A DNA stretch of 64,000 nucleotides from Aphis gossypii (lineage: Eukaryota > Arthropoda > Insecta > Hemiptera > Aphididae), in assembly GCF_020184175.1 (NCBI RefSeq), contig NC_065531.1:39019213-39083212 (forward strand), written 5' to 3'. The notes under the pieces were generated by a model, which had not been told where the DNA came from, searched no databases, and saw only the letters and a list, made by a program, of their open reading frames with translations. The translations under genes were made by a program, and so were the position numbers. Below are positions 25,801-39,076 of the stretch, piece after piece. The first letter of the stretch is position 1, and every line of letters starts with the position of its first letter.

Positions 25801-27944
25801 GAAGTGTTAATGTTTATAATTTTCTACTAAAAAATGTAATCCACTCTCCCCTCCAAGAAAATTCATAATTTATTACTCCACTGATGAGTAGTGACTGGTT
25901 AAATGGTCAAAGAAAGCAATGCTGGGTAGAACAGTAAAATAAAGTTTATATGTCGAAAATACCATCTATACACTCAGAGTGAAACGAGTGATTAAACATT
26001 GAATTTAAAATTAAATCTTGTTAGTAGTATTAAATGTATTTATAAGTCTTTAGAGTTATTATAATTTAAATTAAAATAAAATAAACATAGCTTTTTTTTT
26101 AAATAGTTCTACCTTCTACAGTCAATAACACATTTGTTTATAGAAAAAAATAAAGTTATTTTGTGAAAATTTAGTTTTAATGACTAGGTAATGTTTACAT
26201 TTTTTAGAGTGCGTGGCTTAAAATCTAAACACAATGTTTAAGGGGCATACAATTTTAGCCTTCTGAGTTATTATTTACATATATATGAGGTGATTTTCTT
26301 ATTGAACAAAATTCGTTATTTAAAATCTATAAATATTTTTTAAGATAAATTTCTTTTTATATATAGGTACATAATTTCTTGTCGAAATAAAATAACATTG
26401 TTTTTTTTTTTTTTTTAATTGTTATCATTCTAATTTTTTTTTTTTTACTTTTTTGAATACCTAACAACATATTTAATTTCATATTCTAAATCTGAATATT
26501 TTTGAAGTATTTCAATACATAAAAATCGAAATTTAGACAAGTTGATAGGTTGTAACTGTTATGAATTATAAGTATAAAAGTTTTTGTAAGAAGACCTTAG
26601 TAGATCAACATTTTGCAGGGTATCTCCATACACATTACGCAACTCACCAGACTTTATATGTTATATACTTATAGATATTTCATAAACTACATGTATGAAT
26701 TTAAATTTTTGTGTATCGAAATACTCCAAAAAATATTCTGTTTCAGAATATGAAAATAAAAATCTATGTTGTTATTCAAAAAAGTATAAAACTTAAAAAA
26801 TATGTTTTATGTTTTCTTATTTGATACTTAGATTGGAAATTATATAAAAACGATATTTTTAAAAATTAATATATTTTTCTTTTTATTATTTAGATAAAAT
26901 AAGATGTTCCTAGCCATGGTTATCTAGATCTATTAATAAGTGTTGTTTGATAAAAGAATTTTGAAAGAGTTTTGCTGTAAATATTTATCATAATTTAGTG
27001 AAATTCTTTATAGTTTAAATCAAAATGTTGAATTGATTTTAGTTACAATAACTATTTTTTTTATATATAAAAGATATATATTTTAATTATTATAACTCAC
27101 CTTCTCCAACTATTACAGATGTTGAATGTTTACCATAAACATGAACTACTTTAAGTTGTCCTTTTTCTACAATTACATATAATGCATAAGGAGGAAGGCC
27201 AGTTGGTCTATCCTTAACACTATGATAAACAAGTAATCCATGTGGTAAACGTGTACGAAATTGAAATGATATTTCTCGACAAAGCCTATTAAAATCCAAT
27301 AAATGGAAATTGTACGAATAAAAAGTTTGTGCTTTAGTGTTACCAAATTTTACCTTAATTGGAAAGTAGGAATACGATTGCCATCAAGCTGTATAAATGC
27401 GTTGTTTTCAGCCATCATAAATACAGTATAATAACCTGATTCAGAAAATGTCAGTTCTGCACCTCTATCACTTGGTGCTATTGGTGCCAATGTAGATGAA
27501 CCATATTCATATTTTTGTTCAATAGGTTCCGATACAAAGTAGGTATTGTTACGATCTAGGAACAATTAAAAGGTTGAATATTTTCATAAGTTAAAAAAAT
27601 GTATTTAGTTACTTTTACCACCAACACAATAATACAGGCATTCTGCCTCAGAATCAAATATATTTTCACTTTTACAAATACCACTTATGTAAGTCCTACA
27701 CTGGTGTAAAACAGAATCATAGTACCATTTATGTATCCAATTTTGACACGGGCCACGCATAATAGGGATTTCACATCTTTCTATTTTCAAAATATGAACA
27801 TTACAATGTATAAATTATATATTATTAAAAAAAAAACAAACAAACAAAACAAAAAAATAATAATAGTATACCCTTGAAATTCTCCAATGCTTTTACATCA
27901 AAAAAATGTACAATAAGAAACACAATTATAAAAAAAATGTGCAT
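16848..27944 (-). CDS. axo: Axotactin-like neurexin-superfamily protein
   Basis: In Drosophila, axotactin is a glia-derived neurexin-family protein at axons; family membership here is read from domains. Exons 5' to 3': 27872-27944, 27619-27780, 27354-27555, 27101-27285, 24945-25112, 24260-24428, 24052-24167, 23551-23973, 23162-23472, 22820-23075, 22527-22757, 22293-22465, 21977-22223, 21725-21925, 21490-21663, 21195-21420, 20886-21133, 20488-20766, 20269-20418, 19922-20140, 19708-19857, 19494-19644, 19073-19244, 18836-18995, 17748-17926, 17590-17686, 17223-17395, 16991-17153, 16848-16933. All phases agree: 1,847 residues. Signal peptide (MHIFFIIVFLIVHFF), Kunitz domain with six Cys (about 26-78), laminin-G 1 (about 146-319), EGF 1 (320-358), laminin-G 2 and 3 (to about 690), EGF 2, a fibrinogen-like/CNTNAP-type segment (766-970), laminin-G 4, EGF 3, laminin-G 5, EGF 4, laminin-G 6, a transmembrane helix (about 1708-1728) and a 119-residue charged tail. 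The intron at 25113-27100 is the longest. Confidence 0.88.
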
Positions 27945-28375
27945 TTTTCACTCAAATATTAACATCATCACACAGATGTTAAAAGTAAGATATATATTAT
28001 ATGAGTATTAGTTAAGTTATTTTAAACTAGCTTAGAACTACATCATGTAGTTTTAAAAAGGAAACTGTAGACTAAATAGTATATTCACAATAGAATAATA
28101 ACCCATTCAATTACATGGTCAATTGAATTCAATTTTCAGTGACTCACAGTTCTTAATGGAACAATAAATTATATAAATAATAATAAAATACAATTTTATT
28201 ACATGATATTATATCTCATATATTATGTCAATATATTAATAGAAATCACCCAAAATATTTGTATATTTATAATTTTAATCTACAGAAACAGTAAAATACA
28301 AACATTATATTAAAATAGTTTTGAATATAAGTTTTACACAATTTAGAAGCTTACACATATTACATATTATTATAC
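27945..28375. other. Gap between axotactin-like gene and RPA-interacting protein gene
   Basis: A 431-base AT-rich stretch between two genes on the same (minus) strand. It must contain the promoter of the axotactin-like gene and the 3' untranslated region of the RPA-interacting protein gene. No motif was identified with confidence. Confidence 0.4.
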
Positions 28376-30703
28376 TTATGATATCTGGAAAAGGAACTGA
28401 CAGATGTTACATAACATAAACATAGAATTATCATAAGGTGTTGGAAAAACAATGCATTCAATTGGTGACTGACAAACACATGAATGTTCAGCAGCAGTAT
28501 TTTCCATATTATTTTTTAACGCATCAATTTCAAGGAATGTCTGAATAGATGTATGGCATACATCACAAGAAATTGTATTGACAGTAGTTTTTATGAGATT
28601 GCCTGTATGGCAGACAGGACATTCAATAGAATTATTTTGTAAATGCTGTAAATATATATTATAATCGATATCTTGTTCACATATCCATTTCACTGTAATA
28701 TAAACATATCATTTTGTAAAGTAAAATACACTCATGAAAATATAATTTTAAAAATTTTTTATACATACTTTCTTCATCTAAGATTTCCTGTTTAATTTCA
28801 TCAAATATTTTATCTTCTTCGTCTAGAGAATGAAATCCATCATCTTCCTCTACATCCATTCTTATTATACAAATCAAAACAAATAAAAAATTAATACACT
28901 ACACGTCTAATCATTTTTAATATTATATATTATTTAATATTATTATAATTACAGAAAAATCCTTATACACATCAATGTAACACAATTTAGATTAAGTATT
29001 CAATATTTTCTAAATTTATTTTAAAATTATTTAAGTAAAATGAAACTTTCATAATACAAATCTTGATGAGCAATGAAAAAAATAATTGTTTTTTAGAAAA
29101 ATTTGTTAAATAAAATTACATAAATTTGGTTCTAATTTAGTTGTGCTTATCATTAATATTTTTTTAAACAGAAAATTTTGTAATTTGATGAATGGAAAAT
29201 TTACTGTACTTAAAAAAATATTTATAATATAAAACTAGAATTCACAATTTTTTTTTTAAATACAGGTAGGACGTTTCAAAACTAATTGAGTGATCTTAAA
29301 ATTGTACTCAAAATATTTTCATTGCATATCTAGGTACTTTAAATAATTTAAACCCTGAAATATGTTATTATTTGCAAAATTAATGTTTTTGATGTCTACA
29401 ATTGTTCACATTTTCTATCATGGTAAAACACTTAAACTACATACTCAAAAAATAAATTATGGATCGATAAAAAAATCTGGCTTCTAGTCATAACAGTACT
29501 ATAGCTATATAAACCAAATTCACTAGAAAAAAAATGAAATAACATAAAATATAATGTTATATTGATGTATCTTAGTTCAGAGGTCAATCAATATCAATAT
29601 AACTCACTTTGTGACTAATTGTAATTTTACAAAATGGACAATCCATCTATGGCAGATATTATGATATAGCACTTGGTATACTGTTAAACAAGACTCAAAG
29701 TACTCTCTAAATTTTCCTAATGTCTAAGAAGTAAAAATAATGAAATGTTTTTCTAATAGGTCAAAGAGTTTTTGAGCCTTTTATTGTACATTTATATAAC
29801 AAACAATTAGTTAATATTATTCTATTTAAAAAGAAAAAAAATCTTGTAGAAATGTATAGTTATTCACTAGTCTACACTATTTAACAATTTCAATATTTTT
29901 AACATTATTTCTAAAACCAATAATAACTCTAAATAAAATCAAAAATTGAAATCAATTTTCATGTGTCAAAATAAAATGTAGGTACAAGCCACCCAATAGC
30001 AAACTATAAAAACTAAGCAAGAATAGTTCTGAAGAAATATGTGTGCAAAAATGAGTGCCAATTGGTTCAGTAGATTCCAAGTTTATATATATAGAGTAGT
30101 GAATGGTTAGACAATGAAACATAAATGAAATACTTATATGAACACTAACTAGTTTCAAATGGTTAGAAGAACTTTTTCATGGCACTTTAATTATTTTATT
30201 TTAGGTACCTACTCAAAAGTTTTAAATATTATAGATTTACCATCATAATAATATATGACCTTAGGATTGTCAAGACTGACTGCTAACAGTGCCAAATTAC
30301 ATTTTAACTAAAGTTATTTACATTTAATTCTATATCTTTACATTGTTTAAAATAGCATAAATATAATATAAAATATTACTGCATATACATTAAGATACAT
30401 AAGAAACATAATTTAAGAATTTATTTTACTTTATGCATGTCTTGTCAATAAATGAAGTGACCTCATTTTCTCGCATTTCATACGCGACATTGCGCACTTG
30501 TTTTAAAAGAGACTCTCGTTTGTTCTTAATAATACTTTTGTATCTCTAAAAATAAAAATAAATATATTTAAATAAACTATAAAAAAATATTGATACACAT
30601 TTATACGTACATTTCTCATGATGTCTCGAAAATTGACATCTCGGTTTTTACCACGTTTGTAATTCGCAGAGCGATTTTTAATTTTTGATTCTATACTGGA
30701 CAT
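28376..30703 (-). CDS. RPAIN: RPA-interacting protein (RPAIN/RIP-alpha) homologue
   Basis: The family carries replication protein A into the nucleus by acting as an importin adaptor. Exons 5' to 3': 30611-30703, 30430-30545, 28769-28860, 28376-28692; phases agree and give 205 residues. The N-terminus is basic (KIKNRSANYKRGKNRDVNFR) followed by FRDIMRNRYKSIIKNKRESL, similar to the family's N-terminal helix. An acidic middle (MDVEEDDGFHSLDEEDKIFD) precedes WICEQ and a C-terminal Cys-rich zinc region: CPVCHTGN, CDVCHT, a His-Cys-Cys cluster near SCVC, and CNICQF. A downstream ATG also begins the third exon, so a short isoform is possible. The assignment rests on the zinc-region spacing and N-terminal motif and is likely but not certain. 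Confidence 0.75.
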
Positions 30704-32917
30704 AATATTATTGTGTCATCCAACCAACAATTTAAAACAATAAGAAATGAATCAATTTTCTAAAAGATGAGCAAAATAAATTAAGTTAACTATGTACGTG
30801 TATTAATAATTATTTTTTATGAAATTCAGTAGTAATTACTTATTACACGACAAATTAGATCTAACTCGTCAGTTGACATGACTCATTAATATTAAGTTAT
30901 TAAAAAATATTATAGTTAGTTTTAGAAGTTATCACTTATCATTATATTTATTTTAACAATTATTCCTAAAATTCTAAAATTTGATATCAGAAATTTAACT
31001 ATCATCATTGCTCAGTGATATTATCTATGGGTATTGATAATAAACGGGCGGGAAAATAAAGACCATTGTTGTAAGACTAATTATTTGATTTAGATCAAAG
31101 GGGTATCCAACAAGTTCGAGTCGATGACAATTGGCGATTCCCTTATGATATTCTAAACAAAAGAAACTTATATAAATATATTTATATATTTTTTATTATT
31201 AACATTTTTTTTTTTTTGGTCGATCGTAACAATCTAAAAAAACTCAGAGGTGGGTCAAAACTCCTAAATGTTGGCCACCCCTGATTTAGATGAATTTTTA
31301 CTTTTAAATTAAATCTCGAGAGACAAGATACCAAAAATGTAATTATTGGAGTACTGAACAATTTATGAATTTAGGTACAGTGATTAATAGGAGATTCAGT
31401 AGTAAAAAATTTCCAATACCATAAAAACCGTGAAAAACAGGAATTTTTAGTTTTTTGACAAAATCGAATTTGATTTTCTGTTTAATTCTAAAATTAATAC
31501 CTGTAAACGCTTGAAACTTTATATATATTTATTCTCATCATTTCCGAACTATTTTGGCTCTTATAATTTACCTATATTTACACATTTAAAATATTTTAAT
31601 TTTTAAGACTTATTTTTGTTATTCAAGTATTATATTATATTCCAACAAGATGTTCTTGTGATCCAAGGGAAGCTACATGCCCACGTATAACATTTATTGG
31701 TATTAAACTTGACACATTTTTCTTTTATTTATTCTATTATATCTATTATTTATTAATATATAACATATTGTTGTAAACTTAAAAAATAAAATTATAAAAG
31801 CATTGAAATTAGATAAATCGTGTTGAAATATGATCAATGTAATTAATAATCATTTATCAGCATTTGCTGATTTGTTAACTTTTGTTATCATTCAATTTTT
31901 TCATTTCAGAATTTTATATCCAAGTTAATAATGACTATTCCAGAAATTTTATAACAAAATACATGGTATAATACAAAATTGTGAAATTTGATTTTGTGTA
32001 ATAACTAATAACTACATATTAATATTTCAATTAATATTAAATACTTTTAAAGAGTAAATAATAATAAAATAAACTGATTCATATAGCTTATATAAAAACT
32101 ATTATATGAATTTCAATAAAAATGACTTAAGATTTGAAAAACAATTTGATGTATAGTGAGATACAAATTTTTCTAGGTATCATACAAAACAATAATGAAT
32201 AATGTAAAAAAGATTATATTATTACTTAATACTTTTTTTATTATGATAATTGAAATTAAAAATTAATTATTTTAACATAAAGAAAATTAACAAAATAATA
32301 ATATTTACATTTTTTGTATTGTATGAAATATGAAATTCCAATGTATGGAATATTATATTAAAAATAAAAATTTAATAATTTTAAATTATGGACTTAAAAT
32401 ATCAAATAAAGAAAATTAAATATTTTCTGCTTAAATTAAAATGTTATAACTTTTTTTTTTAATCATGTGTTTGCTGTTTGCTTGGTTTTTAATGATTTTA
32501 ATTAAAAATATTCAAGAATTGTAATATTAATAAATATGTAGATTATTTAATAAATAACCAATAGAAATATACAAATCAAATTATTTTGTTAAATGAATAT
32601 AATATAACTATGTTTATATATGACCTACATATAAATACATAAATACAAATATAAATATAACATACAAATCATAACATTTTGGAGCAAAGTAATATCATTA
32701 CTAAACAAATAATATAAAAAGATTATTTCAAAAGTATAACTACTTTAACATTACTTAAATAAACTAATGATTTTGAAAAAAGTATTTAAAAATTTGGCAA
32801 ACAGATGGTTACATGATAAAATTTTTTTTCAAACAAATGGCTGGAAATAAAAGTATATAATGTAAATAAATAAAACTAAAGCAAATTCTAGACAAATTTA
32901 TGTCTGTTAAAACAAAA
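30704..32917. other. Intergenic region between RPAIN and Cdt1
   Basis: No gene is supported. It contains a hAT-type MITE (31096-31283), one copy of a dispersed AT-rich repeat (about 31380-31640) and otherwise plain AT-rich sequence. The left end is the likely RPAIN promoter; the right end is the Cdt1 3' region. Confidence 0.45.
31096..31283. mobile_element. hAT-type MITE with perfect target duplication
   Basis: A 188-base non-coding element. The left end begins CAAAGGGGTATCCAAC and the right end, reversed, begins CAGGGGTGGCCAACATT. It is flanked by identical 8-base copies ATTTAGAT (31088-31095 and 31284-31291). The intact duplication suggests a fairly recent insertion. Confidence 0.85.
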
Positions 32918-35900
32918 TTATTTTGTTAATGTTTTAATTACAGTTTCTTCAAATTCAACTTTTTTATCAATTCGGATGTGTTCAATTCCATCTAAGTTTT
33001 TTAATACAATCCAATGAGGTACTTTTTCTTGGAGAAGATTTAAGTGAGCTTTCCATTCCTCTGAAATAATAACAGTTATTAATATTCTGTATCTATTACT
33101 AGTAAAAAAATTATAAAATAAAAATGAAAATATTTAATTACCATCTGTCATAGCTTCAGGATAACTCTGCTTTAACTGACCAATGACTTTTTTGAACGGC
33201 ATAACATTTCTTTGGAGTTGTACAAAATAGGTACGCATCCTCCTTGCAATATCTGGTAATCTATTCATCATTCTATCTTCATCTAATTGACCTACAGACC
33301 GTGTCATCAATTCTTTAGCTTTTTCAGCTTGCTTTTCCTGAATCTATACATAAATAATAAAGTATACATGTAAAAACTAAAAATAATATCAAAATAATAC
33401 CTTCAATAAAAATGATGTAGGGATCCCTTTAAGTGCTCCTTTTAGAGCATTTTTTGCATCTGTTGTTGGAAATTTATTTTCAGTTACATTTTTATTTCCA
33501 TTACTCATTGTTGTAAGAGTCCGGTTTAAACGATTATTGTAAACAAACAAAGCATGAGATTTGTCTAAAACAAATTAAGCAGAAATTAGTGCATTACTTA
33601 ATTCATTTAATTTAAATACTTTTATAAAGTTAAATATTAAATACCCAATAAATCTTTTGCAGTTACTATTTTTGGTTTATTAATTTCAATTTTGGGTAAT
33701 GCTGAAGGAATGATATCTTCTACTGTTTCAACATCAAACTCAGGATGCCATCTGGTTATTTTATCTTTGTCAATCACAATAGGTGGAATTAATTTACTCA
33801 AATATTCCTGGAAACCGCAAAATATAAGTATTTAAATTTAATTAAAATAGTTATAGTTACTATTAAATTATACTTTATGATGCTCCTTCAAAATTTCAAG
33901 TAGTGCATTGGAAAATGTTTTTTTTCTTTGAGTAGTTAAATCAATTAAATCAATGTTATCTTCATTTACTAAGCCTAATTAATAAAAGAATTTAATAATC
34001 AAACAACAAAAAATTAATTACTATAATAATATAATTTACCATAATTTGGAGTTATTACTAACTCATAACTAGATTTTTCTTTTGGTGATTTTACTAATGC
34101 AAACTTAAAAAAATCTGGTACAACAGTTTTGATTTGTGCCAAGTGCATTTCAGTAAAATTTCTAAAAATAATAATTATATTTTGAACAAATTATAAGTAG
34201 TTCATAACAATATTAATTAAAACATATTTTAAAAAATATAAATGCTTACTTTCGAGTCATTTGCTGAATACCACGTTTGAGTTTATTAAATGTTATTTTC
34301 TCTTTTCTAGTGAACATCATAGACGATACAGTTTCCAAAGCTTTAAATAGTTCATTCAAAACACGGTATTTCAAAGGCAAAGGTAATGTTTTAGAATCTG
34401 CTAATGCAGCATATCGTTTTGATGGTGACATAGCTAAAAGAGATCCAACTTCATCCAATAACTTTCTAGGCGAAACATATTCTTTGGGCTGTGTTATTTG
34501 AGAGGTCATCATTACTTTTCTTGGACTAACCATAGATTGTGCTGGGGTGAGAAATAAGGCTGTAGGTTTAAGTTGAGATCGTTTTATGGGACTTGATCCA
34601 ACTTTAACTGGACTAGTATCAACCAAGAGATCGACTGATTTAAACGAAGATAAGCAATGACTTTTGGCAGCTTCAACTTTAGATTCTGCAGACTTAAGAT
34701 CAATTTGTGATTGTTCTACTGAGCTTAATTTTTCTTGTAATTTCTTAAGGTTATGTTTACGACGAACAATTTTACGAAATTCGCCCAAATCCAATTCCTA
34801 AATTAATTAAATATTAACTTATGTTATAAAAAACAAAATTTATTATTTTTATTGTTTTATTAGGATTATTTATCAAGTATGAACAATAGGACAAAGTTGC
34901 CAAGATTATCTTTATATCTTCATTATATAAATGAAAAAATAACCTTCCTTAACTTATCATCAGTTAAAAGAATAACTGTTATTTTTAAAATAAATACAAT
35001 TGACTTGAATTTAATTATTTTATCTAGATACATACACATAATACAATTATTGATAAACATACTTTACGTAATTTGGCTTTAGTTGATGGTGATTGATCTG
35101 GAGTAGTTTCTCTTTCAGAACGAACTTCATTTTTATTTTCAGTCTCTTTTTTCTCCAAAATATTTTCAGCTGCTTTATTATCAACAACAGGAGCATTTTG
35201 ATTACCTTGGTCAATTGTTTGTATTATATCAGAATCGACCTAAAAATAAATTTAAATAATAAATAAAAATGATAGGTAAAGTTATACATAGTATGCAATT
35301 GACTGAATAATGTATTATAAATGTATGTCAGAGGCAATACAGAGACTAATTCTTTTGATTAGTATAATATATATAATTTAAATGTAAAAATCCATTGTTT
35401 AATATTGTCATTTTTTTCATTTTAATCAAGTTTATAGTTGTTTTATCTTGCAATGGATACTAAAAAATTTGATCTATGATGATCAAGTTTGATTGTACTA
35501 TACTATATATTATATACTCTACTCTACTATACTATACTATATAAGTTATTTTAATTATATACAAAATGCTTATCTAAGTCTCAATTACTACAAAATAAGA
35601 AAAACTTAATGTTAAAAATGATAAATATGGTTAATAATTTAAATTATTTTTCATTATTTTTTCTTTAAACAAAATTATTAAAAATAATATATTTTTTAAA
35701 ATTTGAATAGTAGTAATAGTAGTAACTAAATTCAATTAGTTATTTAAATATCATTGGGCAACATTTCTTTTCATTCTTCCTGATTCTTTCCTCTTTAGGA
35801 TTTATTTGTTTATGCATTGCATGTTTGGATGTTTGGTACAGATAGTCAAAGCCATAACTGAAAAAAAAATTGGGGGGAGGGGGGTCCAACATTTTTTTAA

Positions 35901-37150
35901 ATATTAAGATACTGAATAGTAATTATTTTTATCAATAATTTACGTTAAATATTTCTACTTTTAAAAAATTTTGGGGGGGGCGGACCCCTGAACCCCCCAG
36001 TTACAGCCTTGTAGATAGTAGACATTCATATTTTAAATAATATTCATAATAAAAAATGGTACCTATATCTAGAAATATTTTATATTGTATATTGTTATTT
36101 CATACCTAAATCAATAAAAAAAAATATACTACATTGTTAGAATTAGTGTCGGCTTAGCATATAAAAGACTTCGGCCGCAATTTTCCTCTGGGTCCTTAAA
36201 TTTTTTTTTCTTCGTTTACTTTGAACAAGGTTGTTCATAGGATATGATTTAGTGTATATCCTCCTCCCCCCATGATTATAAACTAAAAAAAGGCTCATGG
36301 CTTCTGCCGCATTCAAATTAATATACAAATATTCTAATAGTACCAATTAAATAAAAATTATACCTCTTTATCATAGACATTGTAGAACTTTCAAAAGTGT
36401 CCATCGTTTTTAAAGAAATCATAGAAAGGTTTTAGTATTTATTATAATCAAATTAATTTGCACATGATATTAAATAATTGTTATATTTAAATTTATTTTT
36501 AACATAGGTAAATACTTGTGGCTATATTTACATATAATTATTTTATAAGTTTTATATTTTTATGTTTTATTGACAATTAAGAAAACATTTTAAACACGTT
36601 TTAAGCTAAAAGTAAACTGAAAGGCGAGATGGATATCAATAACTTAACGATGCAATATACAATAATACATTGATTAGTTTAAAAATAAAATAAGTTTTAA
36701 GATTTAAATAAAATAGTTTGAAAAGCCACAAAATTGATAAAAAATTGAACATATAAGTGATTCAGTTATCCACTATTTCGTGATTCTAATAAGTAAATTT
36801 AACATTGGAAACAAAAGATTTGATTCGGATTTTTCTTGTTTCATTTCAACACAGTTAATTCTATAAACTATTAATCGAAATAAGTAGAACTCAGTGTGTT
36901 ATAATCACCATTAAAATAAAGAATCATAATAAAAAATATCAATTTAATTCTTATGTAGTTAAGTACTAATTAGTTGACTAACCTTTTGTTTTTTAACTGT
37001 TTGCTGCACAGTACAATCAAATGATAATTTTCTAGTCGGTTTATTTATTCCAATGGTATTTTTCAATAGCTCATTTTTATGCAAACCATCTTCATTGGTT
37101 GGTCTTTTTCTACTTTTAATGAAACTATCCAATGTTTTTTGAGTATCCAT
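32918..37150 (-). CDS. dup: DNA replication licensing factor Cdt1
   Basis: Cdt1 (double parked in Drosophila) loads the MCM2-7 helicase at origins with ORC and Cdc6, is inhibited by geminin and destroyed in S phase. Exons 5' to 3': 36983-37150, 35063-35239, 34250-34797, 34040-34161, 33874-33974, 33645-33807, 33401-33564, 33142-33343, 32918-33060; phases agree, 595 residues. The acceptor of the eighth exon is ambiguous by two codons. The N-terminus has a PCNA-binding-type motif QKTLDSFIKSRKR (residues 4-16). The middle winged-helix (geminin-binding) domain, from about residue 255, shows LPLKYRVLNELFKALETVSS, KITFNKLKRGIQQMTRK and MHLAQIKTVVPDFFKF. The C-terminal MCM-binding winged helix ends in RIDKKVEFEETVIKTL. 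Several SPRK/SPSK/TSPVK sites suit CDK phosphorylation. A 1.7-kb first intron carries a MITE (35847-36011). Confidence 0.93.
35490..35550. repeat. TACTA-type microsatellite
   Basis: A short run of repeated TACTA/CTACT units with ATAT interruptions lies in Cdt1 intron 1. Confidence 0.55.
35847..36011. mobile_element. hAT-type MITE with G-rich ends in Cdt1 intron 1
   Basis: A 165-base element. The left end begins CAAAGCCATAACTG and the right end, reversed, begins CAAGGCTGTAACTGG. G-runs follow on the left (TTGGGGGGAGGGGGG) and the right (TTTTGGGGGGG..ACCCCTGAACCCCCC). Flanks CAGATAGT (35839-35846) and TAGATAGT (36012-36019) match at 7 of 8 bases. The G-runs mean that one strand of the element is G-rich. 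Confidence 0.72.
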
Positions 37151-37965
37151 GATAATTCAATTTTTGATAGAAGCACAGAATAAAAATTGAAATATTATGT
37201 TAATAGTCACTAATCAGCTATAAGTTATAATATGGTCATTAATGATTTAACATCAATAATGGGATTTCCAATAACTATTATCTATCTAATAGCACAAGCA
37301 CATATTAATGACCAATACTAATATTATAAGCTATAAGTAAACAGTAAGCACTATTTAACAAGTTTATTCATAACAAGAATACTGGAGTTTAATTACAGTT
37401 TACACCGAAGTGTAATGTTTACAGTTTATAAATTAGTAGCAACTAGCTTGTTGCAGGCGAATAGAATAATCAAAAATCTTCGCAGGGTTATCTTATTCTT
37501 CAATACAATTATTAATTATATAGGTTACCACTTACCGGAGTACCGGACTCACTGAACAAAAACAAAATAGTTCCGTATTCAGTGCTACCGACTGGCCAAC
37601 GATAATAGACTGTAATACCAGCAGTATTGTACGACTTGTTCTAAGGTATGACCAACATCATAATGGAACCAGTTCTTCCTCTGATAATAGTTGTACATTT
37701 TTAATTTTATCTTTAGGTAACCGATGCATAGAAAAAAGATGGCTCTTGTTTTGTTATCAGTTTATCATAATAATAATAATTAATAGTCTATCTTAAATCT
37801 AAAATCATGCATTCACAGTTTACAGTTCATCATATTTTTATTTCTTAATTCTACATGTTTCAGTTGTTCACTTAAGTAACTTTACTTGTTGCTCAAGTTA
37901 ACCTTTGTTGCCTAGTTTATTGTAAAAGAATATTAAAGAATTTGTAATATTTTAATATATTTAAA
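37151..37965. promoter_or_regulatory. Divergent promoter region between Cdt1 and mL52
   Basis: 815 bases separate the start codons of two genes that point away from each other, so both promoters are likely here. A GC-richer patch at about 37520-37690 is the best candidate for the core. No specific factor site can be claimed. Confidence 0.4.
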
Positions 37966-39076
37966 ATGTTGGGTATCAATTTGGTTAGAAATATAAGATA
38001 TTTTTCAACCAGTTATGGTTTAAGATTAGATATGTCTTGGAGATCTTCGTAAGTAGCTAAATACTTATGTATTCATATATTTTATAAAATTTTAACATTC
38101 AAACTATTACTAGACTGAAATGTACCAATTCTATAACACAAATAGGTACATTATAGTTTGATAAAAAAATTGTTAAATAGTTATTCAATATTTTCTTCAT
38201 CATAAGTATCCTTTTTACATTTAACTCATTAAATGCCTCATCCTCTGTAATGTTCCTATATGTTACATTTTGAAATTTTCAATCTTCTTTTCAGGTCTTA
38301 AATTGTCTCCACTAAGTACACACTTTTTGTTTCTTTTTAAATATTTCAAATATATTCTCTCTATTTAATCATCCTTATGGAATATAAACACAGCACACTT
38401 CTTCATTGTTTGCCTTTTTAATATTTTTGAACAAATTATAACCTTGGTCATCTCTATTTTTCTTATATATCTAGTTTGTGGTATTTTCCTATAGTATCAC
38501 ACAAAATTGATTTAAGCAACACATTATGTCTTAATATATATCCAACTCTTTAATTTCTGTTTATGATACTTTCCCATAGTGCATTTTCCTGCTCAGTGTT
38601 CTATATTTTATCATTCTTGACATCTTTTAATCATAAACTATATTATACTTGGAAATAAAAATGTATTTAAGCATAACTTCCTTGTATTGTAAACTAAGTA
38701 TACATTTTTTTTCAAACAAGTCAAGTTTAACTTTTGTTTTACAGAAAAAAGTTGCCTTTAAACCCAATGGATAGAGGTATTCTTACAGATGGTGCTGATT
38801 ATATTTTTTTGGATGGGCGTCCAACCCCATTTGGCATGAAACAAAAACGAAAACTTTTGCTTCAAAGAGAATATGCTGTAAGTTTATTAATAGTATTATA
38901 AATAAAAATAACAATGAAATTAAGTATTAAATCATTTTTAGAAAAAAATTGTTGAACTTAGTGAAAGTCTAGACATTGCAAAGGAACAGTATGCTAAAAA
39001 AGTTGGAAAAACAGAAGAAGAGCTAAAATACGTATTGGAAAGAAAACTTAAACCTAAAGGAAATAAAAATACTTAG
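37966..39076 (+). CDS. mRpL52: Mitochondrial large-subunit ribosomal protein mL52
   Basis: mL52 is a metazoan-specific protein of the mitochondrial 39S ribosomal subunit. Exons 37966-38048, 38745-38877 and 38942-39076 have agreeing phases and give 116 residues (human 123). The N-terminus MLGINLVRNIRYFST is hydrophobic and basic, as for a mitochondrial presequence. The family signature DYIFLDGRPTPFGMKQKRKL is clear, followed by a charged helix KKIVELSESLDIAKEQYAKK and the KPKG end seen in vertebrate homologues. A polyadenylation-type AATAAA lies at 39162-39167. The gene converges on the RAB5IF homologue, with stop codons only 118 bases apart. Confidence 0.9.

Noticed and set aside
25696..25885. 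Possible hAT-type element (CAAGGGCATAATTA and, reversed, CAGTGGAGTAATAA ends)
   Set aside because: The ends look similar in style but no 8-base target duplication could be found and the internal structure is unclear.
29952..30158. Minus-strand open frame of 68 codons in the RPAIN intron
   Set aside because: It lies in an AT-rich intron, has no recognisable motif and no splice context.
36143..36346. Minus-strand open frame of 67 codons in Cdt1 intron 1
   Set aside because: No similarity recognised. The first and second Cdt1 exons join in phase without it, so it is more likely repeat-derived than an exon.
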